In this document: positions 7,836 to 8,505 of the stretch, one piece after another | Numbering within the stretch: position 1 is the stretch's first letter | Layout: each line of letters starts with the position of its first letter | Assembly (NCBI GenBank): GCA_003564055.1 | Contig: PWSG01000025.1 | Location: 1 to 8,505, forward strand | Origin: Syntrophomonadaceae bacterium | Lineage (GTDB): Bacteria; Bacillota; Dethiobacteria; DTU022 | DNA length: 8,505 nt | Reading direction: 5' to 3' | Made by a program: the position numbers and the translations under genes | The notes under the pieces: generated by a model | Database searches by the model: none | What the model was told of the DNA's origin: nothing | What the model saw: the letters and a program-made list of their open reading frames with translations, nothing else

Positions 7836-8125
7836 TGGCAAAAAACAAGCAATGGTATCTCGTTGCTTATGATGTAAGGGATCCGGTTAGGCTCCGCCGT
7901 ACAGCAAAACACCTGCAGGGCTACGGTGTCAGAGTTCAATATAGCTTATTCCGGTGCCAGTTAAGTAAGCGCCAGGTAGAAAGGCTGTGTTGGGAGTTAA
8001 ACAATATGATGCATGAAGAAGACGACCTCCTTGTAATTGGGTTATGCAGCAGGTGCACTGCTAATGTAAAAACAACCGGTGATGTAAGCGATTGGACCGA
8101 ATACACAACATATATTATTGTATAA
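7835..8125 (+). CDS. cas2: Cas2, structural partner of Cas1
   Basis: Cas2 forms the dimer at the centre of the Cas1-Cas2 integration complex. The 96-residue protein has a ferredoxin-like fold pattern: the first strand WYLVAYDVRD carries the conserved D13, then the helix PVRLRRTAKHLQGYG, RVQYSLFRCQLS for the second strand, and DDLLVIGLCSRC for a later strand. Length and pattern are standard for Cas2. The start is the ATG at 7835, which shares its A with the TAA stop of cas4-cas1 (TAATG), a coupled overlap, with GAGG at 7823-7826. The frame stays open back to 7790, but the Cas2 fold begins at MAKNKQWYLVAYD, so the extension is not used. Confidence 0.95.
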   Translation: MAKNKQWYLVAYDVRDPVRLRRTAKHLQGYGVRVQYSLFRCQLSKRQVERLCWELNNMMHEEDDLLVIGLCSRCTANVKTTGDVSDWTEYTTYIIV

Positions 8126-8378
8126 CTATAAAATCATGTATCTCCGAGTGAGGTGGGATGAAGTGAATAACAAATTTGTAAACCCAACAAATACAGCAGA
8201 TTTCAGTATTCGGCATCACATCAGGTGCTTGATTATTCATTTAGTCCTGTTATATAAAGCAACTTACGTGCACCCATCTTTTAAAGAGCGCAAAAATCTT
8301 GGATTATCAGTCAAGTTGAAAAGGTGCTTGAAAAGCAGACATAGAGTTGCAGTATTAGCAGGGTCTGTAGGCAAAGCT
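8126..8378 (+). other. CRISPR leader-like region between cas2 and the repeat
   Basis: These 253 bases carry no convincing gene and are AT-rich relative to the cas genes. They occupy the place expected for a leader, directly after cas2 and before the repeat. A 10-base word, AGGTGCTTGA, occurs twice (8223-8232 and 8322-8331). A promoter-like pair of boxes is listed separately. The leader role is inferred from position. Confidence 0.6.
8229..8258 (+). promoter_or_regulatory. Candidate leader promoter for pre-crRNA
   Basis: TTGATT at 8229-8234 resembles a -35 box, and TATATA (8251-8256) or TATAAA (8253-8258) resembles a -10 box, with 16 or 18 bases between. Transcription would begin near 8265, about 115 bases before the repeat. 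AT-rich sequence gives such matches by chance, so this is tentative. A second, poorer pair is TTGAAA at 8328 with TATTAG at 8353 (19-base spacing). Confidence 0.3.
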
Positions 8379-8414
8379 GTGCTGTTACCTCTGATGCCGT
8401 AAGGCGTTGAGCAC
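8379..8414 (+). CRISPR. Single 36-base CRISPR-type repeat
   Basis: The element begins GTGCT and ends AGCAC, the inverted termini common in CRISPR repeats. Positions 8394-8407 (ATGCC, loop GTAA, GGCGT) form a 5-base-pair hairpin, one pair being a U-G wobble, closed by a GNRA-type tetraloop. This is the sort of stem a Cas6 enzyme cuts. Cutting after 8406 would leave an 8-base 5' handle, TTGAGCAC, which supports transcription on the + strand. Location about 250 bases after cas2 fits the first repeat of the array. Only one copy is visible, so the boundaries are inferred from the inverted ends and the hairpin, not from alignment of copies. Confidence 0.65.
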
Positions 8415-8450
8415 GGGCTACGGGCGCGGCGGTATGGCAGGAATATGCTT
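8415..8450 (+). other. Possible first spacer
   Basis: These bases follow the repeat and start strongly GC-rich (GGGCTACGGGCGCGGCGG), unlike the AT-rich leader and the AT-rich sequence from about 8451 on. About 35 bases is a normal spacer length. No second repeat follows, so its right end is a guess. I saw no match to other parts of the window. Confidence 0.35.
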
Positions 8451-8505
8451 TAGAAGCTCATAATCACGATAGCGATTACAACAATTATTCGCTGGAAACT
8501 CATAA
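8444..8505 (+). repeat. Diverged direct repeat, 42-base period
   Basis: The 20 bases at 8444-8463 and 8486-8505 agree at 15 positions; the core is GAAGCTCATAA versus GAAACTCATAA. Between them, AGCGA (8471-8475) and TCGCT (8489-8493) could form a small imperfect hairpin. The second copy ends exactly at the window edge, so a longer repeat series cannot be excluded. Function unknown. Confidence 0.4.

Noticed and set aside
8306..8320. Integration host factor-like site in the leader (TATCAG...TTG)
   Set aside because: The spacing is one base too long for the consensus, and the likely host group generally lacks this factor.
8118..8402. 94-codon open frame after cas2
   Set aside because: It starts inside cas2, has no ribosome binding site or recognisable domain, and runs into the CRISPR repeat. 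The region is better explained as a leader.
8394..8430. Rho-independent terminator at the repeat hairpin
   Set aside because: The hairpin is not followed by a run of T; the sequence after it is GC-rich.

Overview
The window is almost entirely one type I CRISPR-Cas operon of the MYXAN (dev-like) variety. All genes lie on the + strand. The genus cannot be named from sequence alone. Strong AAGGAGG-type ribosome binding sites, middling GC content, tight gene packing and the protein flavour suggest an anaerobic, possibly thermophilic, Firmicute of the Desulfotomaculum/Moorella/Syntrophomonas kind; this is inference.

Layout: cas6 (5' end cut by the window, 1-551), cas3 with HD nuclease and helicase (556-2859), cas8a1/csx13 large subunit (2880-4532), cas7 of the DevR family (4551-5480), cas5 of the DevS/Cmx5 type (5505-6185), a cas4-cas1 fusion (6186-7835) and cas2 (7835-8125). 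Gaps between genes are 4, 20, 18, 24, 0 and -1 bases, so a single transcript from a promoter left of the window is expected. After cas2 comes a gene-free stretch of 380 bases. It holds a leader-like region (8126-8378), one 36-base CRISPR-type repeat (8379-8414) and 91 bases in which no second repeat copy is visible.

How the parts work together: Cas4-Cas1 and Cas2 select, trim and integrate spacers at the leader-repeat junction. Cas6 cuts the pre-crRNA at the base of the repeat hairpin. Cas8a1, Cas7 and Cas5 form the Cascade-like surveillance complex on the crRNA. Cas3 is recruited to unwind and degrade the target. Every catalytic motif that can be checked by eye is intact.

The system itself is a known type. 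Two things deserve most attention. First, inside cas8a1 an almost perfect Shine-Dalgarno sequence precedes an in-frame TTG codon, and translation from it would give a 127-residue protein. This is a likely hidden small subunit (Cas11), for which no separate gene is present. Second, the CRISPR repeat is solitary: its hairpin has a GNRA loop and it sits correctly relative to cas2, but the array does not continue in the bases that are visible.
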